This document shows, piece after piece, positions 33,711 to 46,071 of a stretch of 64,000 bases of DNA. Position 1 is the first letter of the stretch. Each line of letters starts with the position of its first letter. Both the position numbers and the translations under genes were made by a program. Origin of the DNA: Mesostigma viride (taxonomy: Eukaryota; Streptophyta; Mesostigmatophyceae; Mesostigmatales; Mesostigmataceae); contig RPFO01001034.1 of the NCBI GenBank assembly GCA_009746045.1, positions 344,001 to 408,000 on the forward strand, in the 5' to 3' direction. The notes under the pieces were generated by a model. It was not told the DNA's origin, did no database searches, and was given only the letters and a program-made list of their open reading frames with translations.

Positions 33711-36700
33711 TCACAGCGGACGATAGCTGGCGAGCGCCTGCGACAGAGGCGACCGCTCGTTGGCAAACGTTTCCTTGTACCACTCCACAAACATGCGCAG
33801 TCCCACATCCAAGTTGGTGGTGGGATGGTACCTGCGCGCGTCACACGAGGTTTCGTGTAGCATGACAGCGCCAGGGTTTTGTATAAGACACGGCAGGGAT
33901 GCGACCCACGATCGAGAACAGGGTTACAAATAAACATCGTAAAGCAAGGAACGTACACTACAGTACTAACTTTGACATGGACGAGCGAGAAAAGAAAAAA
34001 GAGAAAGTAATGGCACAAGGGAGAGATGAGAAGATGATGCCTGAGAGGTTCAAGAAACGAGTTGCCATTGGCAACGCATCACCAGCACTGCTCGGAATTT
34101 ACTGAAGCACATCGCGGCAGCATGTTGCGACGTAACTGAAGGGTACCTAGCCTGCGAGACATCAATATTTGTTACATACGTTACTTATCCAAACATCGCA
34201 ATGACGGGCAGATCAAGGCACAGATAAGCAGATGTAATTCGCCCGCCCCGTTGGGGTGATCGCTATCATCCTAAGTGAATGACGATTTTTGGTTGCTGCC
34301 CACTACTATCTTACGTAGGACTTTGGCTTAGGACCTTACCTGCTGTGAGGACTCTCATCCAAAGGCATACGGCTGATGTGCTGATTAGCGTGGCATAATG
34401 CCGATCTAAACACGGACAATAATTACTCCCGTACCCCACAACGTTACAAGTTCCAAGCATCACTGTCGAGGAGTTACAAGTCCTGCTGCCTGCAAATGTA
34501 AAACACTACACGTACCTGAAACATGACATATGACTACACATCGATAGGAAACCAAACACCCTACTGCCGTCACACGCACCCGAGCTCCCTCTGCGCCCTC
34601 GTGATGTTGGCGTGCGTGTGGAGGACATCCCCCGTCGGGGGCAGCGGGATGTGGCTGGCCGATGCGGCAGTAGCAGCGCCCCACAGACATGGGTGGCAGG
34701 AAGACGAGGGACAGACACAGACACAGACCAAGTAGGCAACAGAGAGGGCAACCACGTAGGCAACAAGGCAACCAAGAAGGTAAGGAAGGCAAGGGAGATG
34801 CAACACGAAGGGCAGAGCCAGACAAGGGATGCAGACGATACAGGCATGACAAGGAAACAAGGCAGAGTAGGTGACATTTCAGCAAAGGAAAAACCCATAC
34901 ATAGTACTTGATGTGTGATTTATAGGAACCTTGTACATTCCACAGCACCCACCAAAGGGGGCACACCAACTGTCGCACATGGGCGGGGTGGAGCGAGTCT
35001 TAAAGAGGAAAACGAACAAAAAAAGTCTCGTAGACGACGGAAAGATAGCACCGATGCGAACACATTGCGCTGATTGTCTCGTTGATAATCGTATACACAA
35101 ACCCACCCTGCTGCCACTTCTACATCCCCCCAGCTATACCACCCCTCTCCTGGCCAAATCATCCACCCACCCGGCACCATCACCCACCCCATCGGCACCA
35201 TCACCCACCCCACTAACCACTGCGAAACCCACTCGTTCTACCATGAGCACTACGGCTTTCTAGCTCTCAATACACTCATTTAACAGTCGCAAAGCCACCA
35301 AATAATTGGAATCCGGCCACCTTAAGAACTGGTAATCACGCAAAGCTACACCACCCACTCACTTGACAATAGAAAGTAAGATTCCTTTCCATTATCTCAA
35401 TCGCCGCAAGCTCCCTTGGCCACTGATAAAGCCAGGCATTTAATCATTGAGTCATTATCGTAATGTTAGTGCACATCTCCCGACATAAGCAGCAACGAAG
35501 AAAACAATGCCCACTCACTTGACCAGTGCAGGCCGCCCCAGGTGCTTCTCCAACAACGACACCAGCTGGGTAACCGAGACCGGCTGCGTGTTGCCCAGGT
35601 TATAGATCCGGTACTGGGGAGGCCCCGCCGCCTTGCCCCCTTTGTAGTCCCGCGCAACCTGGCCCAGCCCATCCTTGCCCCCAGCTGCCATTCTCCGGTC
35701 CGATGGCGACATAATGCCCCCACTAAAAGTATTATTATCATTTTTAATCAAGCCCCTGTGGGATGACCCCGAGGTGGACGAGGAGGGCGCCCCTGGCACG
35801 GCCGAAGGGGTTGCGGTGTCGAGCGCGGCCAAGGTCCCCGCGACAATGTCGGTGATGTACGTGAAGTCGCGGGAGAGCTCCTCGCCGCCGGGGCCACGGA
35901 ATACGTTGATGGTCTGGCGGGTTGGTGGAACCAAAGAGAGGCATAAAGCGTGCGAGTACTAGCAGTCAGGATGTGCAGGATGGTCTGTGGAAGATGTTGA
36001 TGGTCTGGCGGGTTGGGGAGGCAGCAGGTTAGATTACGAGACGAAAGATCACCGTCATCAATGGTAATAATTGTTCATTATTCTTGCCTCGTCCCGGTGG
36101 CTTATTGGTCCCCGAGGCTTTTCAGTACTCTGTGTTATTGCATTAGCTTCATAAACAACAACAGAAGTTTCAGTAAAAGGTGCACACTTGGGTTGGAAGT
36201 AGGGAAAATCCAGCGTAGGAGCTGCAACTCGCAAACTGGATATGGACCATGCGCCGTGGGGCAGTTGATAGGTACCAGAAGGTGGTGCGGTACGGTGGTA
36301 ACATATATACTTTCCCAGTTATATATTTTCTAGTCATATATTTTTTCCTAGTTTACTATTAGCTGTTTGCCACGACTAGATGCTGAATATATGGTGGCGG
36401 TATGGCAGGGTCCGGAACTCAAGAAGCTATCTGATACCAACGGGCGTACCTCCCCCGCCATGATGTTGCGCGTGAACGAGAAATAGGCCATGTCGGGGCG
36501 GCCCCAGGGCCCGTAGACCGTGAAAAACCTGCAGGGTGGTGGCGGCGTGGGCATGTAGCCAGCCAGGGTACATGTTATCCCACTTCAGGAACATGTGGGC
36601 CCATGTTATCCCACTTCAGTTAAAAAAGCCAGCCATTGCGACCAAGCATCACCCAGAACTACCACCTACTGGAAGAAGAACCAAGGAGGACGGTAGAAGG

Positions 36701-39700
36701 AAGATTACCTCGCTGAAATAAACTAAACGTGTCCGCTCAAATTGGGTGTAGGGCTTAGGGTAAACATAACAAACATGACAAATCGGTCCACCCACGCACA
36801 GCCGCACAAACTGGATGGCATCGCAACTCACCTCTGCACGCAGGTGATAAGCCATCTCACCTCAGCGCGCAGGGCGTGACAGCCTCGCCGTACCGGGGCA
36901 AGCAGCAGGCGGGGCGGACCTCACTGCGTGCAAGTGGTGGTTTATGGATCACTGCCGCGTCCGCTTACGACGCCAAGAATGCACCTTTCATGGCTGCTCA
37001 CGTGTGTGCACTGATGATCGGACCTGTGTGCATACTGCTCACGCCCACCGATGATGTTTTTACCCGCTCGTGTGGGCTACTTCATGTATGCTCGCGTAGT
37101 ATGCTGCCAATGATGTTTTTGCCCCCTCGTGTGGGCTACTTCACGTGTGCTCGCGTAGTATGCTGTCGATGATGAATCTATCAGACCTGAGCCGCGCGCG
37201 CATGCTGATGATGCGGACTTTGCTGAACGTGAAATGTTAATAGATACTGCGGGGTGGCCAATGACGCGTCACTCTCACCTGAGCCCCGTGATGGACAGCC
37301 CGTTGATGTGGTGGTACGTGTGGGCCAGCGCCTCGTCAGCTTTCTGCGCGCCAGCAAACACACACACACACACTTGTGCATGGGTGGGTAGATAAGTTTG
37401 GTATGTTTAATTATATAGGCTTTCTGCGCGCCAGCAAACACACACACACACACTTGTGGATGGGTGGGTAGATAAGTTTGGTATGCTTAATTATATAGGC
37501 TTGGTTAATTGTTGGCCTGCTCGCCGGCACGCACACGTGGGTGGGTGCATGGGTGAGTGGGTGGGTAGATACAGAAGCCTGATCGGATAAGCATAGTCAT
37601 GGTTGGTCTTCTGCTCGCTGGCACGCAAGGGTGGGTGGGTAGGAAAAGAAGAGAGATCACACACACACACAGATTAATTAAAAACACATGCCATCGTGCA
37701 CCGAAGGCCTTGTGCTCACCAACACACACCGGAAAGGTTGGAGAAAGAAGCGTACCTGTACAACCCCCCGTCATGGTCGTCACAAACAAGCGCACTGTTG
37801 CCCCACCCACCTTGGTCGCCGCATAAAGGCTCGCCGGCGTGTCCGTGCGGCCATCCTCAGAGAAGGGCGTCTGCGATGAAGGGCCAAGGGCATGGCGCAG
37901 AAGGGCCAAGGGAACCGGTATGACACAGGCCCACCCATGACCAGCACTCCCGTAAGCTTTTTTTTTGGGGGGGGGGGGGGGGGGGTTTGGGGTGAGTTTT
38001 CTGTGAGGTCAGTTTCCTGTGAAAGAGCGGTGGTTTATGCTCGGAGAGGGAACGGTGGTTTGGGAGAGCGGGCGTCGGCAGGAAACACCGCGGGTGATGC
38101 GGCTCATGCGCAGCGACGCGGGCGTCATGCAAATGTAAACCGTAAACGAAACTACGGGTGGATAAACGAAGGGTGGATGGGCTCACAATTCCAAATGTCT
38201 GTACAAAGTAGGAAGGGGTCTAGAAGAGAGGGCTAGTGAGTCGCCCTGCACTGCAGCAACTAATTAATGGAACCAAACCAATTTCCCCCCCCCTCACTGC
38301 AGCAACTGGCAAGCGAGCGAGTAATGCCCGCACCACAAAACAGTGTTGCTTTGTGATGAGTAATTGGAATGGGTAATAAACGTGTAGTTCCCGCACCACA
38401 AACCAGGGCCGGCGCGTGGCGCAGGATAGGCCCCACTGTTCTCATATTCCATGTCCTATCCTTTGCACCCGTTGCTAAAGACCAAGACTTGCAAGCAAGT
38501 GCGCAAGCAATTTGCATAGTATGCCGTACACGTTGTCGCATCTTGTCACATCATGTACCTACCAGTTTCCTGAACGTGAGCTATGTATAGATCAGTGCTT
38601 TTGATCGGGGACAAGGGGCGGGTGACCCGCGCGGCAGGTTTCTGGTGATGTTTTGTCACAAGAAGGTGCAAAGACTGCGTCCATCGCGCAACTGCCCACA
38701 TGTTTCTGATTGTATTTGGCATGTGCATTGGCGACTGAGGACATAAATTACTACGGATAATCGATATTGTTTCACAGATGGCGCACAGGCCTTGTACCTC
38801 GCGCGACAGGCCGTACACGCTACTAGAGGACGCGTAGACCACGGCTGGCGGAGGCTTTTGCACCTGCAGCATGGAGAGGTGATAGAGCAAAAAAAAAAGA
38901 AAGAGCAAAGAAAAGATCATGCGCAAAGAACAGAGAAGGACAAAAAAGGGGGGTGAGGGGGGGGGGGGGGGGATGTAACTTAAGGGATGATGAAATGCGG
39001 CCCAACACATGAGCAGGTGAGGCTCCGGAAAAAGCAGCAACAACAAAAGACGAGCGACAGACAAGCATCGATGTGTGGACAGAGTGGCAGGATCGTTTCA
39101 AGGGAAATACCTACCCAAAACATCCAGCATGAACACCTACCCAAACCCTCCAATATGCCCACCCTGAGCGGCTCGAGCTGTGCTAGTGGAGGCCAACGAT
39201 ACTAACTTAATTGCTTAATGTATTAGTACTAAATAGTAGTATTACTACTTTACTACTAAGTGGAGGCCACTGATACTTTCTTCGCTCCCTACCCCACCCA
39301 TCCTACAGCAGATTTTTCTAACCTTAACTGTACCGACGGGAAGTCTTAGACGAGGTAAACAAGTGAATTGTCTCTCCTCATCTTGACCACCTCCTCTCCC
39401 TCCTCCACCTTCCTCTCCATGACCAGTAGCACACCCATGGGCAGTCTTAGACTTTGTACGCGCCCTGTGCCTGTTCACCTTGACCACCTCGAGCACTGTG
39501 ACAAGGAACAGGGCAAGGATGTCGTACCCCCCATACTCCATCCACCCAGCAAGTTCCAACCGCACCTTAACCACCTCAAGCAGCGTGACGAACGCCTGCA
39601 CGTTACTGCTGACGTAAGCCATCGGGTTCTTCACCGCATAGCGCACACCGGCCTGAGGACAAGAAGAAGACGACGAGGGATGAGCATGGCACGCATGGGG

Positions 39701-42700
39701 TGTGGTTAAGGAAAACACGGGGGGGGACTTTGACTGCAGAGTGCACGCCAGCCTGAGGACCCGAAGAACATCAAGGACCAGATGATCCTAGATGAGCACG
39801 TCACGCGCATGCGGTGTGGTTTCAGTAACATAAATCCCCCCCCCCAAAAAAAAAGTTCAGCTAATTAAGTTTGTGAGAGGTTCTTGACTGCATAGTGCAC
39901 GCCGGCCGGGTGGCACGAAGGGACATGGCACGTCGCAGTGCAAATGCAAGCGTGCTCACGGGGGGACATGGCACGTCGCAGCGCAGACACACAGCTCATT
40001 GGGGCACTTGACACCTTTGCACACGCAGGCCTGCACACGTTTGAGATCAATGCTGCGATTATTACAGTATTATATTTGTAGTAACATACATTTATTTATT
40101 ACACAAGCATGTGTGTGAGGATATGAACGGTTCACGCATACTGCCCTCCTGCCTGGGAGCATGGGAGAGTGCATCGCTGCAACACTACAACATCGTATGC
40201 GTGGGTGTGACCGATGGACCGGGTAAGCGCCCGCCCCCTACTAAGAAATAGCGCCTGCCGCCCTACTAATGAATAGCGCCCGCCCCCCTACTAAAACCCT
40301 ACTAGAACCCAAATTAATAAAAGCGGAATGCACCATGGAGGCACCAGCACATTGTACATGCCCGGGAGGGATGCAGGAAACTGGGCATCGGGAACGTGAC
40401 AACAAATGTACGGCCGCTGCGGGAGTACCTTGAGGACATACTAGGGACATAACAGTACTACTATATTTTACTAGGGACATAACAGTACTACTATATGTTA
40501 CTAGGGACATAACAGTACTATATGTTACTAGGGACATAACAGTACTACTATATGTTACTAGGGACATAACAGTACTATATGTTACTAGGGACATAACAGT
40601 ACTACTATATGTTACTAGGGACATAACAGTACTAGTATATGTTACTAGGGACATAGCAGAACTACTATATGTTACTAGGGACATAACAGTACTACTATAT
40701 GTTACTAGGGACATAACAGTACTACTATATGTAACTAGGGACATAGCAGTACTACTATATGTTCAGGATGTAATGCGACATATAGCAGTGTTCCAAGTAC
40801 ATGTCTGTGATTGCGTCGAGCGTTACCACTACATTTACTATAGAGGTAACTAATCAATGATTTAATTGGCTTTATCACGTACCCTCCTGCATATGATTAT
40901 AATGGTCAGGATTCTCCCGATTTCTGGCCTGCACTGGTTGTCTCCTTGATAATCAATCACTGATTTAGTTAGTTTTAACCCGCACCCTCCCACATGCGCT
41001 GGGTGTGCATTAGCAGGCGACAACCTTTAGAGTGTGTGTTTCATGAAAGCGTGCGTGCGTGCACGGTGCCCGCATCATGCCCTCGCCTGCGTCGCGAACT
41101 GCGGCACACCCTAAGTGCACAACTGGGGGTATTACGTGACAGACAAAACACACGGAGCCACTGGGGGGTGTGACAGCACGGACAAAGCTACAACGCTACA
41201 TTGAACACAGTACGGTGACCGTGAACACGGTACAGTGACCGCGTCGCGCGCTCACCTGCGCGGCCAGGTGCAGCACGTGCGTGAACGGGCACAGCCGAAA
41301 TAGGGTCGTCAATGCGTCCTCGTTGCACAGGTCGGCGTCCACCACATGGCTGCAGACAGAATTATGAAGAGGCCAGAAGCAGGTGTACAGCGCATTGAGT
41401 ATAGAGCGAGACAATTATCAGGAATATATTGCCGCGCTGTGTCCTCGCTGCACAGGTCGGCGTCCACCACACGGCAGCGGGGCAGAAAGAGGAGCGGGCC
41501 AGAAGAAGGGCTGACGTGATCAGAAGTGGAATCAGTTCAGCCGACCGAAACATAGAATAGTCTGCGTGTTACTGTCAGTTGCCTCCCCCTGGTTGGCCGC
41601 ATGGGTGCGGTAGGAAAGTATAGCGGTGCGGCAAGAGCAATAAAATGAAAAATATGATGGAATGATACAATCTATAAGTGGCCTGGATCTTGTTTGACAG
41701 CCAAAGCCACATGTCGAATGACATGGGTAGCCCGTAACAGTGGCTGGGAAACGTGTGCTACCCTTCACACTTTGCTCATGACAGATAAATTTATATTTTC
41801 TAGTGGGAATGAAGGCGCTAAGGAATTGGAATCCCTTAGTTAAGGCACGGACGAATGTGAATCCCTTATTTAAGGCACTAATGAATGTGAATCCCTTTGT
41901 TAAGGCACTAACGAATGTGAGTCCCTTAGTTAAGGCACTAACGAATGTGAATCCCTTAGTTAAGGCACTTACGAATGTGAGTCCCTTATTTAAGGCACTA
42001 ATGAATGTGAATCCCTTTGTTAAGGCACTAACGAATGTGAATCCCTTAGTTAAGGCACTTACGAATGTGAGTCCCTTTGTTAAGGCACTAACGAATGTGA
42101 GTCCCTTAGTTAAGGCACTAACGAATGTGAATCCCTTAGTTAAGGCACTTACGAATGTGAGTCCCTTAGTTAAGGCACTAATGAATGTGAATCCCTTAGT
42201 TAAGGCACTTACGAATGTGAGTCCCTTAGTTAAGGCAACGGCACTAACGAATGTGAATCCCTTAGTTAAGGCACTAATGAATGTGAATACAACCATCACG
42301 GCCATGGGAGGGTTCCCACGCGAAGCAGTCGACGCTCAGCTATGCTTGCTCCCGTACTTGTTGTTGCGGGTGCCAGCAGCACATTTCTACTTGCTTCCGT
42401 ACTCGTTGGCATGGGGTGGCTCTACGCGAGCGAATGCCAGCAACAAAGTGAGCAAACGTGCATTGCTTCAATGGTCAAATGCCAGCACCAAACGTGCATC
42501 TTAATGGACGGCCGAATGCAAGCATGAAGGTGCAGGGGCGGAGAAGGGAACGCAAGCACACAGGTGATTCTACATCGACGAATGCCAGCATGACGGGAGC
42601 AAGGAACGCCGGCACATTCACAGGCAACTGTGATGGTAGTAAGAAGACAGTGGAGAATGGGGGCAGTGCCAACATGAAGCATTCCATGTGCGATGCTGCA

Positions 42701-43381
42701 TGGACGCCGCTGCCGATGCAGATCAGGCTAGCATGCCGCGGCTATTATAACAGACTCACATGCCGGACTTTGATAGCTCGGTGGTACGCGCATACTTGAG
42801 GGCAGCGGGATAGTAGGGCGTGTAGTTGTCAAGGCCGATGACAGAGTCACCGCGGGATGCCAGCAGGGCCGCCGAGTGGAAGCCGACAAACCCTGCGGCC
42901 CCTGTGACAAGCACCAGCTTCCTCTGCTGATCTGTCAAGGTCCACGCCCGGCACGTGGCTTCCACGTGGCGCTCCCATCGATACGGTCCACGTGATTGCG
43001 AGAGCCGCAGTGCATCGTCGGTGTTCCGCGCCAAGGACTGCCGTTCGCGTAGAACCCGGGGCCGGGTCGCGTAGAACCCGCTCGCCGTCGCTTGCTCGTG
43101 AGCAGAAAACATACGGAGGGTGCCATAGAGGGCGAAGAATCTGTGGGACAAACGCAAGGTGTTCAGTACAGCAGCACAAGCGTAGCTCGCGGCATGCCCA
43201 TTTCAAAACTAGATTGATAGACGGAGCGAGCGAAGTCAGTGATGTAATCATGGAGCGAAAAACAATAGGAAAATAAAATAAAGCAAGCCTTGGTCCAAAC
43301 ATACAGCAGGCAGCTCGTAAGCGCGTATCCAGTCCAGCGCTGACCGACTGGTTCTCGTCGGGTCCGCACGGTCGACCTCAT
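33711..43381 (-). CDS. GAE: UDP-glucuronate 4-epimerase (Golgi type II membrane protein), 11 exons
   Basis: Converts UDP-glucuronate to UDP-galacturonate, the donor for pectin-like or other acidic wall polysaccharides; NAD-dependent extended SDR fold. Exons (minus): 43381-43305, 43140-42760, 41349-41256, 39652-39566, 38863-38798, 37870-37811, 37343-37279, 36528-36450, 35913-35519, 34654-34580, 33831-33711. All introns are GT-AG, phases agree, and the sum is 1500 nt for 499 residues. An N-terminal membrane anchor spans the first splice (about residues 16-38). NAD motif GAAGFVG at 106-112; Ser of ASSSSVYG at 225-228; catalytic Tyr251 and Lys255 (SLYAATK); [14 protein letters not shown] follows; C-terminus [19 protein letters not shown]. 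Exon 9 carries a low-complexity loop of roughly 50 residues beyond plant homologues. The start at 43381 puts a short basic tail before the anchor; an in-frame ATG at 43522 is an alternative. Confidence 0.93.
35993..36020 (-). repeat. Partial duplicate of GAE exon 9 3' splice junction
   Basis: About 20 bases identical to 35905-35924, offset 91 bp, covering the acceptor (cccgccag) and the first three codons (Thr-Ile-Asn) of exon 9. The AG is preserved and the reading after it (Thr-Ile-Asn-Ile-Phe) resembles the true exon (Thr-Ile-Asn-Val-Phe), so it could serve as an alternative or decoy acceptor. Confidence 0.7.
37339..37660 (-). repeat. Tandem repeat of about 80 bp that includes the GAE exon 7 acceptor
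   Basis: gctttctgcgcgccagcaaa with a (ca)n run and tgggtgggtagataagtt occurs at 37339 and again at 37419 (offset 80). More diverged copies follow at about 37512-37580 and 37600-37650. The first copy contains the true acceptor gcgcgcag and the first codons of exon 7; the second repeats acceptor and exon start exactly. The remaining copies keep ctgctcgc-type acceptors in weaker form. Confidence 0.75.
39728..39765 (-). repeat. Partial duplicate of GAE exon 4 3' splice junction (copy 1)
   Basis: Corresponds to 39633-39665 with offset 100: acceptor gtcctcag kept, followed by codons reading Ala-Gly-Val-His-Ser-Ala-Val-Lys against Ala-Gly-Val-Arg-Tyr-Ala-Val-Lys in the true exon. Confidence 0.7.
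39880..39922 (-). repeat. Partial duplicate of GAE exon 4 start (copy 2)
   Basis: Reads [11 protein letters not shown] on the minus strand, close to the exon 4 start. The AG acceptor is lost here. It lies about 250 bp upstream (in gene direction) of the true exon. Confidence 0.65.
40430..40765. repeat. 30-bp minisatellite in GAE intron 3
   Basis: About 11 tandem copies of a 30-bp unit beginning actagggacataacagtact; some copies are 27 bp through loss of one act triplet. Unit lengths divisible by three keep an accidental frame open on the minus strand (40744-40241), which is not a gene. Confidence 0.95.
40902..40951 (+). mobile_element. Family C, 3'-terminal 50 bp, in GAE intron 3
   Basis: ggattctcccgatttctggc through tctccttgata, matching the 3' end of family C. 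The flanks (40848-40900 and 40952-41000) resemble each other over about 50 bp, suggesting a local duplication around the insertion. Confidence 0.65.
41438..41478 (-). repeat. Partial duplicate of GAE exon 3 5' end
   Basis: Matches 41313-41352 with offset 125: the codons Val-Val-Asp-Ala-Asp-Leu-Cys and following Glu-Asp are repeated, but the acceptor AG is not preserved. It lies in intron 2, just upstream of the true exon in gene direction. Confidence 0.75.
41810..42290. repeat. 30-bp minisatellite in GAE intron 2 (about 16 copies)
   Basis: Units of the form gttaaggcactaacgaatgt plus gaatccctta with a few variant positions (aat/agt, ttagt/ttatt/tttgt, cta/ctt); one copy has an extra aacggc hexamer near 42237. 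Both strands stay open through the array because the unit is ten codons long. Confidence 0.96.
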
Positions 43382-46071
43382 CTCCTCTGCTGTCGGACGA
43401 CTGGTTGTGAGTGAATCATCCGTGCGGGCACCCGATAAGTGCAGCCGAAGAAAATGCAACGCTGAAAACGATTTTGTGCCTCCTTCCTCACCATCACGAA
43501 ATTTCCCCGACCCATCAATCATGTTCCATTATGAGGTGGTATCGAGCACGGGGCCCTCTGCCCTGGCTGCACATACTGTTTCTTAACTGCACCGTTCACT
43601 GTAGATGAAATGCGCTCACAGTTTACAGCGCAGGATACAGGCGTTTTGCTCCAACTTTTAATCCCGGCTACCGCCAAAACAGCGCAGTCCTGCGATAACA
43701 AGGAAAACCAGTTTCCACTAGAGCACTAGTCCAGTGTCCAGGTTGCTACGTTCCCGTGGCATAGTGATTGCACGCCATGTCCTCGACATAATTGAGTGCC
43801 CAGCGGCCAGCATTGATTGCGCACTTAACCAACCTCAACACGCCCGAGCTACAGTAGCTGCTGCCAGTTGCCTCGTCATTGCAGGCCATTCATTGGTTTC
43901 AACTTTCAACACGGTACGCTAGCATATACCCCCCCCCCCCGACCCCCCCCCACGTTCCAGATTCCCAGGTTTCAGATCTTGAGACCCTGGATTTAGGAAT
44001 TTCAGGTTTCACATCGCAGGGCTGGTTTTGGGAAAAAGATCTTAAAGTAAGTACCATTAGCTGGTCAGTGGTATGCGATACCGATTATGTACTCAGGTAT
44101 GCCACTATAGACTCTCATAGGGCCCATACGCGGCGTGGGAAACAACTGAACGGAACTGAACTGAACTGAACCTAGGTATACCGCATCAGGTTTAAGATCG
44201 CCTACAGTACAGTCATTCACGCCTTCAGTTGGGTTCGTGGTTTTTGAGGGGTCAACCCAACTTAAGGCGTGAACCCAACTTAAGGCGTGAATGACTCTAC
44301 TCAATTCTACTAATTTGAACTAAAGATACTCAAACATAGTATTCTGAACTACTTTGAACTCAGAACGCCGGAACTCAATTCGACCCAACTTAAGGCGTGA
44401 ACCCAACTTAAGCCAACCCAACTTAAGGCGTGAATGACTGTACAGCTCTCAACTTTGAGATCGTCAGCACTGGATTTGCTTTTAGGTTGAGATCGCAGCC
44501 CTGGGTCGGCCGGACCCCAATCTTAGACGTGTGTGGGGGGGGGGACGTGCTTACAGGGTTGGGCGTAAAGGGGGTCAGGGGGGTGACGTAACTTAAACAC
44601 GTAAAATGGCCAAAAGGGTGACGTAGAACGTAACTGGCTGTCCGCGACACTCCCGGAGCTAGTGTATACAGGGGGGGGGGGGGTAGCCCCCCCCCACCCC
44701 CCCACCCCCAAAACTGGGGGGCGGGGGGTAAGGGGTTGGACCCCCCCCCCCCCCCCCCCAAGAAAATGGGGGGGGGGGGTTAGGGGTTTTTGGATGCAGA
44801 CCCCCCCCCCCCCTCCCTGAAATATAAATATTTTCCGGGTAAATGGGTATTTTTTATTAACCAATAGCGGAATATCGGTAGGTTAAGAGGTACCACGTAT
44901 CGACCAGCTGGTTACCCACTGAGGGTAGTGTGATAGGTGAAAGGTTTAGAACGGGAGCATTATGTGACCAGGGGAGCCAAGTGACGCGCGTAAGGTCACC
45001 GTGAGGAATGCAAGTAAACACCCTGTTGCGTCCCAGGTATAAATATTACTCCTTTTCCAGGTAAATAGGTGTACGTTTATTCCAAATATAGCCAGTAGTT
45101 AATCCCTGCTAAGCCCCCAAATATAGAGGTATAAATATTACTCCTTTCCCCTCCCCTAAACCCTTCTTCCCTTCATCATGATTTGCAGCAACTCAATACG
45201 ATTCAGTCCAGTCTCTCTTTGTGCCCCTACGTGGCATTTTCGCTTAGTATTCCTTACTTCTCAGAGGCCGCTCCCCCCCCCCCGCGCCACTTCCCCTGCG
45301 TTTTGCCACCGGAACTACCCGCGCCCCACCGGAACTACACGCGCCCAAGCAGAGAGTTGTTTTTTAATACACTTAAGGATATATAAATTTTTGGGGGGCC
45401 GACCCCCCCCCCCCCCCCCCCCAAAACTGGGGGGGGGGGTCGGGGGTCAAGACCCCCCCCACCCCCCCACCCCAGAAAATGCCCCCCCGGGGGGTGGTAT
45501 ACACTAGCTCCGGGAGTGTCGCGGACAGCCAGGTAACGTAGACCTTGCGTAGACGTAGAAGTTTACGTGAAAAGAAACTAATTGTGCTGCTGCCGGCTGG
45601 CACACATGCGCGGCGCCACGCCCATGCGCCACTGCCACAGGGCAAGCACCGAGAGAATCCGGCTTCCGGCGCGCCCGCGAGTGCCACATGGCTCATGCGC
45701 AAGTCCTGGCTCGATGAGCTTTTCCATAGTGACCTGATGTTACCAGATCAAGACTGATATCGGGTGTGGGCCCGTCCGCCTTGTTGGCGAATCCAGCGCC
45801 TTCCAAGTCTCCCTGATCGCGTTCCCTGATCTCGACGTGGCACTGAAAAGCGAATACACTGCGCTATCAGTGTGCCAACAAATAAATATCACGCGCCCGA
45901 AGAATGGATTCCGCCCAAACGCCATTCTAAACCCACCGTTCAGACGTAAGACGTTTCCACCGAACCTACGCATACAGTCGTGTCGCACGCCCAGTTTTTC
46001 AGTACTGTAAGGAACGTAGCCCGTGAATTATCTGTGCTGTTTCGCGTGTTCACGAGGGAATTACAGAGAGA
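43382..46071. promoter_or_regulatory. Divergent intergenic region between GAE and the sigma factor gene
   Basis: 2.7 kb that should hold the promoters of both genes. No TATA box or other core motif can be assigned with confidence. It contains short tandem repeats of aacccaacttaaggcgtga, partly in inverted orientation (44216-44440), and a fold-back element (44627-45543). Confidence 0.5.
44627..45543. mobile_element. Fold-back element with G/C-homopolymer inner arms, about 0.9 kb
   Basis: Terminal inverted repeats: about 40 bp at the left (ending gacactcccggagctagtg and tata) are matched in reverse complement at the right (45498-45540). Inside each end follows more than 100 bp dominated by runs of ten or more G or C, interrupted by short cores such as ccaaaactgg. 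The centre (44820-45380) is AT-richer and has no gene. No transposase. The homopolymers will be unreliable in any assembly. Confidence 0.6.

Noticed and set aside
40241-40744. Open frame of 167 aa with repeated Met-Ser-Leu-Val-Thr-Tyr units
   Set aside because: Read-through of the 30-bp intron minisatellite; no start context or domain.
41532-42504. Long open frames on both strands (257 aa minus, 233 aa plus) with ten-residue repeats
   Set aside because: They are a by-product of a 30-bp minisatellite in a GAE intron. Both strands are open because the unit length is a multiple of three and contains no stop.
43163-43522. GAE start at the upstream in-frame ATG (43522)
   Set aside because: It would add 47 residues before the membrane anchor. 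The ATG at 43381 gives a short basic tail typical of type II Golgi proteins; the alternative is mentioned in the gene entry.
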